Of a stretch of DNA of 64,000 nucleotides, positions 7,589-16,691 are shown one piece after another (position 1 is the stretch's first letter; each line of letters opens with the position of its first letter). The DNA is from an uncultured Tenacibaculum sp. (GTDB lineage: Bacteria > Bacteroidota > Bacteroidia > Flavobacteriales > Flavobacteriaceae), in the NCBI RefSeq assembly GCF_947498805.1, contig NZ_CANMLT010000003.1, forward strand, positions 310,001 to 374,000, read 5' to 3'. The notes under the pieces were generated by a model that saw only the letters and a list, made by a program, of their open reading frames with translations, was not told the origin of the DNA and did not search any database. A program made the position numbers and the translations under genes.

Positions 7589-9421
7589 TTATTCAACAGT
7601 AACTGTATTGTTATCTACATTAATATCAGCCATTAATCCTGATGGATCAATTTCAACAGATTTTACATCTTTTGAAGTAGAAAAACTATAAGTTGGGTGT
7701 GCAAATGTCCAATCATCTAATTTCGTTGCAGACGATTTTTTCTCTCCTCTCATCATACGTAATGGGATATTAAACATTTCTTTTGAACCATCTTTATAAG
7801 TTACCTCAACATCAATTGGCATTGGCATTTTACCAATACGCTCTAGTGTAACTTCTCTTCCGTTTACAGATTTTATTCCGTAATCGATTGTATGCGTTGT
7901 TTGTGTCCATTCATTTAAATACCAATCTAAATGAACTCCAGATACTTTCTCTGCAGTACGTTTAATATCATTTGGTGTAGGGTGCTTAAACGAAAAATCT
8001 TCAAAGTATTTCTTTAATGTTTTTGCTACATTTTCTGCTCCAATGATATATTCTAATTGCGTTAAAAATATATTTCCTTTAGAATAACTTGCCATTCCAT
8101 ATGCCGCATTGGTATGGTACCTATCTGCATGTGTTGAAATTGGTTCTTCAATTCCTCTACTCACCACAGCATAATAGTGGTTGTAAGATCCTTCTTGTGG
8201 ATTTACTCTATTTCTTTCTAAAATTTCATTTTCTGCTTTGTTAGAAATATAGGTTGTAAAACCTTCATCCATCCAAGGGTGTTTTGATTCATTTGTAGCC
8301 AATAAAAACTGAAACCAAGTATGTGCCAATTCATGTGCAGTTACTCCAAATAAACTACCCCACTTACGTTTTCCTGTTATTAAAGTACACATCGCATATT
8401 CCATTCCTCCATCTCCTCCTTGAATTACAGAATATTGTTTGTATGGATATGGACCAACATGCTCACTAAAATAATTCATTAAATCAGCTGTTTTAGGCTG
8501 TAATCTTTTCCAGTTATCTAAAAACTCTTTATTTAATGTTTTTTTATACAAGAAATGTAAATCAACTCCATTCTTCATTTTATATACATCATGCGTATAT
8601 TCTGGATCTGCTGCCCATGAAAAATCATGTACATTAGGTGCATTAAATTTCCATGTTAGCTTTTTTCCTGAAGGAAGATTTAATTGCGCTCCTTCTTTTT
8701 CATAGCCATGACCTACTTCTTGTGGATTCTGCAAGTATCCTGTACCTCCTACTACATAGTTTTTATCAATATGAAGAGTTACATCAAAATTACCCCAAAC
8801 TCCGTGGAATTCTCTTCCTAAATACGGAGGTGTATGCCAACCTTCAAAATCATACTCGGCCATTTTAGGATACCATTGTGTCATTGAAAAAGCAACTCCT
8901 TCTTTACTCTCTCTACCAGAACGACGAATTTGCTTTGGCACTTGCGCGTCAAAAATCATATCAAAAGTTACACTCTCTCCTGGTTGAATTGCTTGATTTA
9001 ATGTAACTTCTAAAATAGTACCAACTGTTTTATGAGATACCGCAACACCATTTTGTTTTAATGAATTTACTTTGATATATCCAATTTCTGACGGCGTTAA
9101 CTTGCTAATTCTATCTCCTACTCTTCTGTCTGGATCTGCAATATTTCTTGAGCGAATATCCATTTGAGAGTTTGGTTGAAAAGCATTAAAATACAAGTGA
9201 TAAAACACTTTGTTTAATGCGTCTGGAGAATTATTTGTGTATACTAACTTTTGAGTTCCTTTATATTGAAATGTCTTTACATCCACATCAATATCCATCG
9301 TGTAGTCTACATGTTGTTGCCAGTAACCATTGTCATTTTTTTCTTCTTTATCTGACACTTGTTTATTGCTTGCGCAAGCAACCATAGATAACAGAGAAAG
9401 TCCGAATAAAATTTTCTTCAT
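7589..9421 (-). CDS. M1 family metallopeptidase
   Basis: A zinc aminopeptidase of the M1 (gluzincin) family. The start is set at the ATG at 9421, giving 610 residues and a lipoprotein-like signal (MKKILFGLSLLSMVACASN). The longer frame would cross a terminator hairpin. The zinc site HELAHTW lies near residue 360 with the third ligand in WMDEGFTTYISNKAE about 20 residues on. The GAMEN-type substrate loop is GGMEYAMCTLI, as in bacterial M1 relatives that lack classic GAMEN. It acts in the periplasm or at the cell surface on peptides. Confidence 0.92.
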   Translation of the reverse strand: MKKILFGLSLLSMVACASNKQVSDKEEKNDNGYWQQHVDYTMDIDVDVKTFQYKGTQKLVYTNNSPDALNKVFYHLYFNAFQPNSQMDIRSRNIADPDRRVGDRISKLTPSEIGYIKVNSLKQNGVAVSHKTVGTILEVTLNQAIQPGESVTFDMIFDAQVPKQIRRSGRESKEGVAFSMTQWYPKMAEYDFEGWHTPPYLGREFHGVWGNFDVTLHIDKNYVVGGTGYLQNPQEVGHGYEKEGAQLNLPSGKKLTWKFNAPNVHDFSWAADPEYTHDVYKMKNGVDLHFLYKKTLNKEFLDNWKRLQPKTADLMNYFSEHVGPYPYKQYSVIQGGDGGMEYAMCTLITGKRKWGSLFGVTAHELAHTWFQFLLATNESKHPWMDEGFTTYISNKAENEILERNRVNPQEGSYNHYYAVVSRGIEEPISTHADRYHTNAAYGMASYSKGNIFLTQLEYIIGAENVAKTLKKYFEDFSFKHPTPNDIKRTAEKVSGVHLDWYLNEWTQTTHTIDYGIKSVNGREVTLERIGKMPMPIDVEVTYKDGSKEMFNIPLRMMRGEKKSSATKLDDWTFAHPTYSFSTSKDVKSVEIDPSGLMADINVDNNTVTVE

Positions 9422-9447
9422 ATTGTATATTTTAGTTATAGGTTTAA

Positions 9448-9480
9448 TCAAAAAAAGAGCATTTAGTAATGCTCTTTTTA
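9448..9480 (-). terminator. terminator of the S8 peptidase gene
   Basis: AAAAAGAGCATT and AATGCTCTTTTT form the stem at 9453-9479. It lies between the S8 gene stop at 9500 and the M1 gene start at 9421. Confidence 0.8.
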
Positions 9481-9499
9481 TATTTTTAATTTCCAATAA

Positions 9500-11140
9500 T
9501 TACTTTCTTCCATTTACCATTCTATCAGCCATACGTAATGCATTGTATGCATTTACTACACGACCTGAAACTGATAAATCTGAAAAAGGAACTAATACTC
9601 CTTCAGGATTCTCTCTTGAAGGAGAACCTGGCTTAATTACTTTTAAACCGATCTTTGTTCCTGAGTTCATTAAAATGTGCTTTACTTGACTAGCACTTAA
9701 CTCTGGGTAATAAGAACGAATTAAAGCTGCAACTCCAGCTGTTGCTGGTGAAGCCATTGATGTACCGCTAAACTTCTTGTATTCTCCATCTGGAGTTGTT
9801 GAATGAATTTGTACTCCAGGAGCAAAAACATCTACATTTACTTTACCATAGTTTGTAAAAGAAGCGGGTAATTCTTTGTTATAATTAGCGCTCATTGCAC
9901 CAACTGTTAAGAAATTGTCTGAAATTTCATTTTTAAAATCCGGTGCATCATTCGGGAATGTTTTTTCTACATCAATATCCTTAGCGTCATTTCCTGCTGC
10001 ATTTACAATTAATACATCTTTTTTAGCCGCATATTTAATAGCATCAAAAACCCACTCTTTATTTGGTGAAAATCCTTTACCAAAACTTGTGTTGATTACT
10101 TTAGCTCCATTATCTACTGCATAACGAATACCTAAAGCAACATCTTTATCGTACTCATCTCCATCAGAAACAGAACGAACCGCCATAATTTTCACATTAT
10201 TAGCTACACCATCCATTCCTTTTCCATTTGCTCTTGTAGCACCAATAATACCAGATACGTGAGACCCATGTGCTTCACCTTTTTCTGAATGACCAGTGTT
10301 TCCATCACCATATCCTGGCTTATCGTTAATATCATAAGCATTATCACCTACAACCGTACGATAATCTGTTTTTAAATTCTCACCATTAATTGTTTTTGCA
10401 GCTTTCTTAATTGCTCCTTCAAAAAACTCTTTTGCTTCTGGTAATGACTCAAAATAATTAAACATAAATCCAGCAACTCCTTTTGCAGTTGCTAAATCTT
10501 CGTCTGAACTATTAATTGCTAATATTTCCTCTTTAGTAAATTCTGATTTTCCGAAATATTTAGAAAGAACCTCTGTTGCTTTATCAATGTTCTTTACAAA
10601 CTGCGTATATCTTTCTTTGGTTCCTTTAGCTTCTTCTACCTTTTCATTTTGAAAAGCTTTTACTTCTTCATACAACTCTTTACTAGCTATAGAAGGCTTC
10701 ATTAAAATACGTTCGTATTCTAAGTGCTCAGTATACGATTTCCCTAGGAAATTCCATCCATTAATATCATCTACATATCCATTCTTGTCATCATCAATAC
10801 CATTTCCTGCTACCTCATCAACATTTACCCATGCAACATCTACTAGGTCTTCATGTTTTAAGTCGGTACCACTATCTACTACTCCAACTACAACCTCTAC
10901 TCCTTTTTTACCTTTTAAAAAGTCATATGCTTTCTTAACACTCATTCCAGGTATAGAGTCTGAAGCTAAGTCTAAGTGTTGCCAATTATCTTTTTCGTAA
11001 TCGGTTAATTCAGCTTTTTTAGCTGGAATATTTACCACGGTATTTGAACCAGTTGGTACTGGTATTTTACTTACTGTTTTACAACTCGCTAATGTAGCCA
11101 CTGCTATCGCTGAGTAAAATACAGGTTTTAAAACTCTCAT
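9500..11140 (-). CDS. S8 (subtilisin-like) serine peptidase
   Basis: A 546-residue secreted subtilase. The N-terminus has a lipoprotein-like signal with ATLASCKT. The catalytic triad is visible: Asp in VVDSGTDLKHEDL (near residue 87), His in HGSHVSGIIGA (near 293) and Ser in SGTSMASPATAGVAALI (near 457). About 150 residues, mostly helical and charged, are inserted between Asp and His, which is long for the family but common in Flavobacteriia. No type IX secretion C-terminal domain is evident. It is just downstream of the metallo-hydrolase gene on the same strand and has its own terminator. Confidence 0.93.
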   Translation of the reverse strand: MRVLKPVFYSAIAVATLASCKTVSKIPVPTGSNTVVNIPAKKAELTDYEKDNWQHLDLASDSIPGMSVKKAYDFLKGKKGVEVVVGVVDSGTDLKHEDLVDVAWVNVDEVAGNGIDDDKNGYVDDINGWNFLGKSYTEHLEYERILMKPSIASKELYEEVKAFQNEKVEEAKGTKERYTQFVKNIDKATEVLSKYFGKSEFTKEEILAINSSDEDLATAKGVAGFMFNYFESLPEAKEFFEGAIKKAAKTINGENLKTDYRTVVGDNAYDINDKPGYGDGNTGHSEKGEAHGSHVSGIIGATRANGKGMDGVANNVKIMAVRSVSDGDEYDKDVALGIRYAVDNGAKVINTSFGKGFSPNKEWVFDAIKYAAKKDVLIVNAAGNDAKDIDVEKTFPNDAPDFKNEISDNFLTVGAMSANYNKELPASFTNYGKVNVDVFAPGVQIHSTTPDGEYKKFSGTSMASPATAGVAALIRSYYPELSASQVKHILMNSGTKIGLKVIKPGSPSRENPEGVLVPFSDLSVSGRVVNAYNALRMADRMVNGRK

Positions 11141-11156
11141 AATCTCTCTATCTTAA

Positions 11157-11999
11157 TTAAAATATGTCTGTAAATTTAAATGTCTCTTTCAATCGAACTC
11201 CTTTTTCTGTGTGTTGAACAGTACATAATTCATTATATGCATCATGTTCTAAAAACAAATAAAACTCTTTATCAGCAGCTTCATTTAAAAAAACTCTTTT
11301 CTCTTCAAGCGTAAGTAGCGGTCTGGTATCATATCCCATTACATAAGGTAGTGGTATGTGTCCTACTGTAGGTAATAAATCAGCCATAAAAACAATTGTT
11401 TTTCCTTGATATTCTACCTTCGGAAGCATTTGTTTCTCTGTATGACCATCAACAAAAATTACATCAAAACCAACTTGATCAATGGTATTTCTATGAACAA
11501 AATTTAATTGTCCATATTCTTCAATAGGTTTAATGTTTTCTGTTAAAAAAGATGCTTTTTCACGAGCATTTGGCTCTATAGCCCAATTCCAATGTCGCTC
11601 ATTACTCCATACTTTGGCATTCTTAAAAGCTGGAATGTATCCTGTTCTGTCATTATTCCACTGAATTACTCCTCCACAGTGATCAAAATGTAAATGTGTT
11701 AAAAAGACGTCGGTAATATCATCTCTATGGAAACCATATTGGGCTAATGAAGTATCTAATGAGAAGTCTCCATATAAGTAGTAATATCCAAAAAATTTAT
11801 CTGATTGTTTATTTCCAATTCCTGTATCTACCAAAGTTAATCTATCTCCATCTTCAATAAGCATACAACGCATTCCCATTGAAATCATATTCTTCTCATC
11901 GGCAGGATTTGTACGTTCCCATAATGATCTCGGAACTACTCCAAACATAGCTCCTCCGTCTAATTTAAAATTACCAGTTTCTATCGGATAAATTCGCAT
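11157..11999 (-). CDS. metallo-beta-lactamase fold hydrolase
   Basis: A 280-residue cytoplasmic protein of the MBL superfamily. The metal-binding motif is THLHFDHCGG (residues about 99-108), with later ligands in DGHTEKQM and FMADLLP and a final His in LFLEHDA. It has no signal peptide. The overall layout is close to N-acyl homoserine lactonase-like and glyoxalase-II-like members, but the substrate cannot be told from sequence. The S8 gene follows 16 bases after its stop. Confidence 0.85.
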   Translation of the reverse strand: MRIYPIETGNFKLDGGAMFGVVPRSLWERTNPADEKNMISMGMRCMLIEDGDRLTLVDTGIGNKQSDKFFGYYYLYGDFSLDTSLAQYGFHRDDITDVFLTHLHFDHCGGVIQWNNDRTGYIPAFKNAKVWSNERHWNWAIEPNAREKASFLTENIKPIEEYGQLNFVHRNTIDQVGFDVIFVDGHTEKQMLPKVEYQGKTIVFMADLLPTVGHIPLPYVMGYDTRPLLTLEEKRVFLNEAADKEFYLFLEHDAYNELCTVQHTEKGVRLKETFKFTDIF

Positions 12000-12045
12000 A
12001 ACTACAAAGATGCAGAATTTTTATGAGCTTTATGTTAAGAAAAAC

Positions 12046-12075
12046 AAAAAAGCACATCAATTATGATGTGCTTTT
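12046..12075 (-). terminator. terminator after tRNA-Cys
   Basis: AAAAGCACATCA and TGATGTGCTTTT form a perfect 12-bp stem directly downstream of the leftward tRNA gene. Confidence 0.85.
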
Positions 12076-12077
12076 AG

Positions 12078-12148
12078 AGGTGCCGAGCGGATTCGAACCG
12101 CTGTAGATGGTGTTGCAGACCACTGCCTAGCCACTCGGCCACGGCACC
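12078..12148 (-). tRNA. tRNA-Cys (anticodon GCA)
   Basis: A 71-base cloverleaf on the minus strand. The acceptor arm GGTGCCG pairs with CGGCACC, with T as discriminator and no encoded CCA. The D arm contains GAGTGGCTAGGC. The anticodon stem GTGGT/ACCAT closes the loop CTGCAAC with anticodon GCA. The T arm carries GGTTCGAATCC. I see no phage-type duplication of its 3' end in the window. Confidence 0.96.
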
Positions 12149-12203
12149 TTAAACCTGTAAGGACTGCAAATTTACAGTTTTTATCTATTTTTGCAAGCTT
12201 TTT

Positions 12204-12566
12204 TTACTTTTTACGCACATCTTTTAAAACAATTACAACCTCCTCCACATTTCCTCCAATTGGTGGATTTATTTTAGCTACGCTAACCTCCGCTTCTTCA
12301 ATGAGTTGTATCTCATCAAACATTCTATCTAAAATTCTTTGTGCTACATGCTCTAATAGTTTAGATCGTATAGCCATCTCTTCTTTTACAATATGATTTA
12401 GGTGAACATAGTCAACAGTATCTGCTAATTCATCTGTTTTTGACGACTTTGATAAATCTGCTTTTACCTCAACATCCACTCTGTATTCTGATCCAATTTT
12501 TGCTTCTTCTTCCAAACATCCGTGATTCGTAAATAACCGAATGTTGTTTACACGTATAATTCCCAT
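12204..12566 (-). CDS. folB: dihydroneopterin aldolase
   Basis: A 120-residue cytoplasmic enzyme of folate synthesis, converting 7,8-dihydroneopterin to 6-hydroxymethyl-dihydropterin and glycolaldehyde. Family features: VNNIRLFTNHGCLEEEAKIGSEYRVDVEV at the N-terminus with the conserved Glu, DTVDYVHLNHIV with the conserved Tyr, LLEHVAQRILDR, and the C-terminal VAKINPPIGGNVEEVVIVL carrying the essential Lys. Length is normal. It follows the zinc-ribbon gene by 23 bases. Confidence 0.95.
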   Translation of the reverse strand: MGIIRVNNIRLFTNHGCLEEEAKIGSEYRVDVEVKADLSKSSKTDELADTVDYVHLNHIVKEEMAIRSKLLEHVAQRILDRMFDEIQLIEEAEVSVAKINPPIGGNVEEVVIVLKDVRKK

Positions 12567-12589
12567 AGAAGCAAAGATACCAATGTTTC

Positions 12590-12802
12590 TTAATTTGTAA
12601 AGAAATCAAAGATGTTACTTAATGCGCTTGTACTTGCTTTGTAAAACTCTGTGTAGCTACATCTTTTACAAGTTACACTAGTAAATTTCTTGTTTTGAAC
12701 ATCAAAAATTTTCGATAAAGTACCTCCCGTTGCACGCATTTCCCCCACTTCATAAGTGTGATTGTTACATTTCGGACAGGTATAATTTAATGGCTTATTC
12801 AT
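12590..12802 (-). CDS. zinc-ribbon nucleic-acid-binding-like protein (DUF2082/YpzJ type)
   Basis: A 70-residue protein with two CxxC knuckles (CPKC and CKRC) around MRATGGTLSKIFDVQNKKF. This matches the DUF2082 (YpzJ) family, predicted to bind nucleic acid through a zinc ribbon. No partner is obvious beyond folB downstream. Confidence 0.85.
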   Translation of the reverse strand: MNKPLNYTCPKCNNHTYEVGEMRATGGTLSKIFDVQNKKFTSVTCKRCSYTEFYKASTSALSNIFDFFTN

Positions 12803-12849
12803 ACTGTTTTTTTATTTATTAGAGTATGAACCGATAAAAATGTTACAAA

Positions 12850-15669
12850 TTATTTTATTTCAAAGGTTTGTTTTTGATTGTTAACTTCAACTGTATACTT
12901 CCCTTTTGGTAAATAATAAACTTCATTTTTAGCTTTTTTAATGATGGCATCTTTATGCTTTTGTGTATATGCTTTTCTTCCTTTTTTCGAAAAAGAAACA
13001 TCATACATTGCCTCATTAAATCCTTTTACTGTTGTTGTTTTAAATGAATTCACTAAAACATCATCTGCATAAACATTTACAGTCTCTTCTCCTTCAGAGT
13101 TTGTATAAAAAGGAATGCTAATTTCAGGAGTATTTGGCTTTAACCACTTACTCCATGTGCTTCCCCAAGAAGCTCTCTTTCTTATATTTTGTATTGAAAA
13201 TATCGCTTCTTTATTATTGAACTCTTGTAACGGAGCTACATTTGCTTTATACAAACTACGTCCATGTGTTCCTACAATTAAATGCTTTGCTTTTGGCTGA
13301 ATTACTAAATCATGAACTGCAACATTTGGCAATCCTTTTTCAAAAGCTTTCCAGTTACTTCCATTATCAAAAGACACATACAAACCATTATCTGTACCTA
13401 GATATAAAACATTCTTTTTTACCGGATCTTCTTTGATAACATTTACTGGTGAAACTGGAATACTGCTACCAATATTTTTCCAAGTTTTTCCATAATCGTC
13501 AGACATATATACATAAGGGGTAAAATCATCCCAACGATACCCGTTTAACGATACATATACTCTTTCTTTTTTGTGTTTTGAAGCCACTACTCTACTTACC
13601 CATAAATCTTGAGGAAGATTGTTTGAGATTTTTTCCCAGCTACCTCCAGCATTCTTTGAAATATGTACCAATCCATCATCCGATCCTACATATAATAATC
13701 CAAATTGAAACGGACTTTCGGCAATTGTTGTTAAAGTTCCATAAGCTACATTTCCTTTTTTTCCTCCTTGCGTTAAATCATCAGAAACAGTTTCCCAGTC
13801 ATTTCCTTTGTTTAAAGAACGGTGTAATTTATTTCCTCCTAAATATAAAATATCTTGATTGTGTTTTGATAGATGGATTGGGGTTTGCCAATTAAATCGA
13901 TATGGAACTTCTCCTAAATTATGTTTTGGTTGTATGTAAGTATTCTTTCCTGTTTTTCTATTGATTCTATAATAGTTTCCAAACTGATATCCTGTATATA
14001 CAATGTTCGGATCTCTATCATCTACAGCTACTTGCATTCCATCTCCTCCCATGATGCTTTCATAAGGATTCTTACCTGTTTGATGCCACCTCTTATCCAT
14101 TTTTGCATTATGGCTACCTACCCAAACACCGTTATCTTGTAATCCGCCATACACTTTATAATTCTTTTGGTTGTCGGCATATACAGTATAAAATTGTCCA
14201 ACAGCTGGTTGATTTAACTTAATCCAATTTTCACCATCATCATAGGAGATATTCAATCCTCCATCGTTACCATCAATCAAGTGTCCTTGTTTTTTAGGGT
14301 TTACCCACAAAGCTTGGTGATCGGCATGTACATTTTCCTTACTAATAGAGGTAAATGTTTTCCCCCCATCTTTCGATTTTAAAATTGGAACTCCTAACAC
14401 ATAAATTGCATTTTTATCTTGCGGATCTACACGTACTTCACCAAAATAATATCCGTAAGAATAATACAAATCATCTAAATATCCTTCGTGCGTTTTTTTC
14501 CAAGACTTCCCTCCATTTTCTGTTTTAAAAACTTCTGCACCAATTACAGGAGTATCAAACAATAAAGCATTTGCATTTTCTAAATATTTCGCTAAGTCAA
14601 TAGGTTTTACAGATCCAGATCTTACCATCTGCTTTACATTTTCGGCCCTATATTTTTCTTGAAAACCATTTGTTTTTAAATAGGTATTTAGCTTTTTATC
14701 TTTTAAGTTTAAGAACTCCGAAACCGACATCGTTTTAAAATCGTCTTTAGACAATGCTTTGGAATCTTCTTTCTTTTTGTTTTCTTTTTTTCTTCGGAAT
14801 TGACTATCGTGAAAAGCATATACTGTGTTTTCATCAAATACAGCCAACCCTATTCTACCTACTCCATCTCCATTAGGAAAACCATTGTTTTCAGAAACTT
14901 TCGTCCAAGTATTTCCTGCATCTGTCGATTTATAAATTGCTGAATTTTTCCCATCTCCATCAAAATTCCAAGCTTTTCTGTCACGTTCCCAAGCAGCTGC
15001 ATATAATACATTAAAATTATTCGGAGCTTGCTGTACATCTATCACTCCCGTATTTTCATTAATGTATAAGGTTTTATTCCAGGTTTTACCTCCATCTGTA
15101 GTTTTAAAAATTCCTCTTTCGGCATTTGGAGAATATAAATGACCAATAACACCGATAACTACCTCATCTGGATTATTGGGGTTAATCAATATTCTACCAA
15201 TATGATGAGAATCGTGTAATCCTACATTGGTCCATGTTTTGCCTTTATCGGTAGATTTTAAAATTCCAATACCGGCATAAGATGAACGGGATGAATTATT
15301 TTCTCCTGTACCTACCCATATTGTTCCTTTTTTCCAATCAACGGCAATGTCACCAACATTTTGCGTTGAAGAAGAGTCTAAAATTGGAGTAAAAGTAGTT
15401 CCATTATTGTTCGTATACCAAACTCCTCCGGAAGCATATCCTACATAAAACTCAGTCGTATTATTAGGATTTACATCAATATCAACAACACGCCCACTCA
15501 TAACAGTAGGACCTATATTCTCAAAAGAAATATTTTTTACTGTTGACTTTTCTGTTAACTGTTTCTTTTGTTCTAATGCTTTTTGAATTGTTTCTGCAGA
15601 GATTGAAGATTGTTGTGCTATTGCTGTAGTTGTTAACACAATACTCAATCCAAATATAATTTTTTTCAT
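12850..15669 (-). CDS. secreted BNR/sortilin-like beta-propeller protein
   Basis: A 939-residue secreted protein with signal peptide MKKIIFGLSIVLTTTAIAQ. It has many BNR/VPS10-type repeats, for example STDKGKTWTNVG, TTDGGKTWNKT, STDAGNTWTKVS and SKDGGKTFTS, which form beta-propeller blades. The family is common in Bacteroidota as WD40/YVTN/BNR-like or glycosyl hydrolase-annotated proteins, but no sialidase catalytic set is apparent, so catalysis is not claimed. No type IX sorting domain is evident; the C-terminus is a short beta domain ending VEVNNQKQTFEIK. Confidence 0.82.
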   Translation of the reverse strand: MKKIIFGLSIVLTTTAIAQQSSISAETIQKALEQKKQLTEKSTVKNISFENIGPTVMSGRVVDIDVNPNNTTEFYVGYASGGVWYTNNNGTTFTPILDSSSTQNVGDIAVDWKKGTIWVGTGENNSSRSSYAGIGILKSTDKGKTWTNVGLHDSHHIGRILINPNNPDEVVIGVIGHLYSPNAERGIFKTTDGGKTWNKTLYINENTGVIDVQQAPNNFNVLYAAAWERDRKAWNFDGDGKNSAIYKSTDAGNTWTKVSENNGFPNGDGVGRIGLAVFDENTVYAFHDSQFRRKKENKKKEDSKALSKDDFKTMSVSEFLNLKDKKLNTYLKTNGFQEKYRAENVKQMVRSGSVKPIDLAKYLENANALLFDTPVIGAEVFKTENGGKSWKKTHEGYLDDLYYSYGYYFGEVRVDPQDKNAIYVLGVPILKSKDGGKTFTSISKENVHADHQALWVNPKKQGHLIDGNDGGLNISYDDGENWIKLNQPAVGQFYTVYADNQKNYKVYGGLQDNGVWVGSHNAKMDKRWHQTGKNPYESIMGGDGMQVAVDDRDPNIVYTGYQFGNYYRINRKTGKNTYIQPKHNLGEVPYRFNWQTPIHLSKHNQDILYLGGNKLHRSLNKGNDWETVSDDLTQGGKKGNVAYGTLTTIAESPFQFGLLYVGSDDGLVHISKNAGGSWEKISNNLPQDLWVSRVVASKHKKERVYVSLNGYRWDDFTPYVYMSDDYGKTWKNIGSSIPVSPVNVIKEDPVKKNVLYLGTDNGLYVSFDNGSNWKAFEKGLPNVAVHDLVIQPKAKHLIVGTHGRSLYKANVAPLQEFNNKEAIFSIQNIRKRASWGSTWSKWLKPNTPEISIPFYTNSEGEETVNVYADDVLVNSFKTTTVKGFNEAMYDVSFSKKGRKAYTQKHKDAIIKKAKNEVYYLPKGKYTVEVNNQKQTFEIK

Positions 15670-15770
15670 GGGTGTTTGGTTTAGGAAGCGATGAAGTTAC
15701 TACATCACCATGTTAAATCAAAAAAATTAACAGATGCTAAATTCTTTATGTATCATAAAAAATAAAAGAT

Positions 15771-15778
15771 TAGATTTG
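15771..15778 (+). promoter_or_regulatory. candidate -7 element for rimK
   Basis: TAGATTTG matches the Bacteroidota TAnnTTTG element 26 bases before the rimK start. The -33 region is weak. Confidence 0.45.
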
Positions 15779-15803
15779 TGAGAGCACAATTATTTTTTAG
15801 GCT

Positions 15804-16691
15804 ATGAACATTTTTATTCTCTCCGTAGGTGAATACATATATTCTACACAACGAATATATAAAGAAGCTCGAAGGCGTGGGCATAAGGTTAGTGTTATAA
15901 ACCACTTAAAATGCTCTATTAAACTTAGCAACGGAGAACATCAAATTTTTTACGAAGGTGAAAATATTAGTGAAAAAGCTGATATTATCATTCCAAGAAT
16001 CGGAGCCTCTGCAACCAGACATGGTTCTGATGTTGTAAAAGAATTTGAGATGAATAATGTGTATACTACAGCTTCTTCTTTAGGAATTTTAAGAGCACAA
16101 AATAAAGTTCGTACATTACAAATAATGAATAAGGCATCTTTACCAATTCCTAGTACTCTTTTTTCTGTAAACCCTGAGAATATTGCTGAGCAAATTGATT
16201 TATTAGGCGGTGCTCCTATTATTATAAAACTGCAAGAAGGCACACATGGTTCTGGTGTTATTTTAGCGGAAAGTAAAAAGTCTGCTAAATCTATTATCGA
16301 TACCATGTATAGTACCAATACACATATTCTACTGCAAGAGTTTATCAAAGAAAGTAATAGTGAAGATATTCGTGCTTTTGTAGTTGGTAACAACGTCGTT
16401 GCCGCTATGAAGCGTAAAGGATTGGAAGATGATTTCCGTTCGAATATCCATAGAGGTGGAAGTGGTTCTAAAATAGACTTAACTTCAGAAGAAGAAGAAA
16501 TAGCAATAAAAGCCGCACAACTTTTAAATCTAGATATTGCTGGTGTAGACCTTATCAGATCAAAACGCGGACCTTTATTGATAGAAGTAAATTCTACACC
16601 TGGACTACAGGGTATTGAAGCATTTACAAAAGTAGATATAGCCAAAGCTATTATTAAATTTTTAGAAGAGGATGTTCAAAAAAGAATATAA
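15804..16691 (+). CDS. rimK: RimK family ATP-grasp alpha-L-glutamate ligase
   Basis: A 295-residue cytoplasmic ATP-grasp ligase. RimK adds glutamates to the C-terminus of ribosomal protein S6, and relatives make other glutamyl peptides. Visible motifs: VIIPRIGASATRHGSDVVKEFE, IIIKLQEGTHGSGVILAES in the ATP-binding lid, VGNNVVAAMKRKGLEDDFRSNIHRGG, and the metal-binding LLIEVNSTPGLQGIE at the end. Length is normal. The next gene overlaps its last 20 bases, which points to translational coupling. Confidence 0.92.
   Translation: MNIFILSVGEYIYSTQRIYKEARRRGHKVSVINHLKCSIKLSNGEHQIFYEGENISEKADIIIPRIGASATRHGSDVVKEFEMNNVYTTASSLGILRAQNKVRTLQIMNKASLPIPSTLFSVNPENIAEQIDLLGGAPIIIKLQEGTHGSGVILAESKKSAKSIIDTMYSTNTHILLQEFIKESNSEDIRAFVVGNNVVAAMKRKGLEDDFRSNIHRGGSGSKIDLTSEEEEIAIKAAQLLNLDIAGVDLIRSKRGPLLIEVNSTPGLQGIEAFTKVDIAKAIIKFLEEDVQKRI

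Noticed and set aside
12078..12148. tRNA-Cys as integration site of the island
   Set aside because: The tRNA is about 11 kb from the island edge with core genes between, has its own terminator, and I see no repeated tRNA 3' end.
15950..16645. 231-codon open frame on the minus strand
   Set aside because: It lies wholly opposite rimK, whose ATP-grasp motifs are intact; low complexity of the antisense product indicates a shadow frame.
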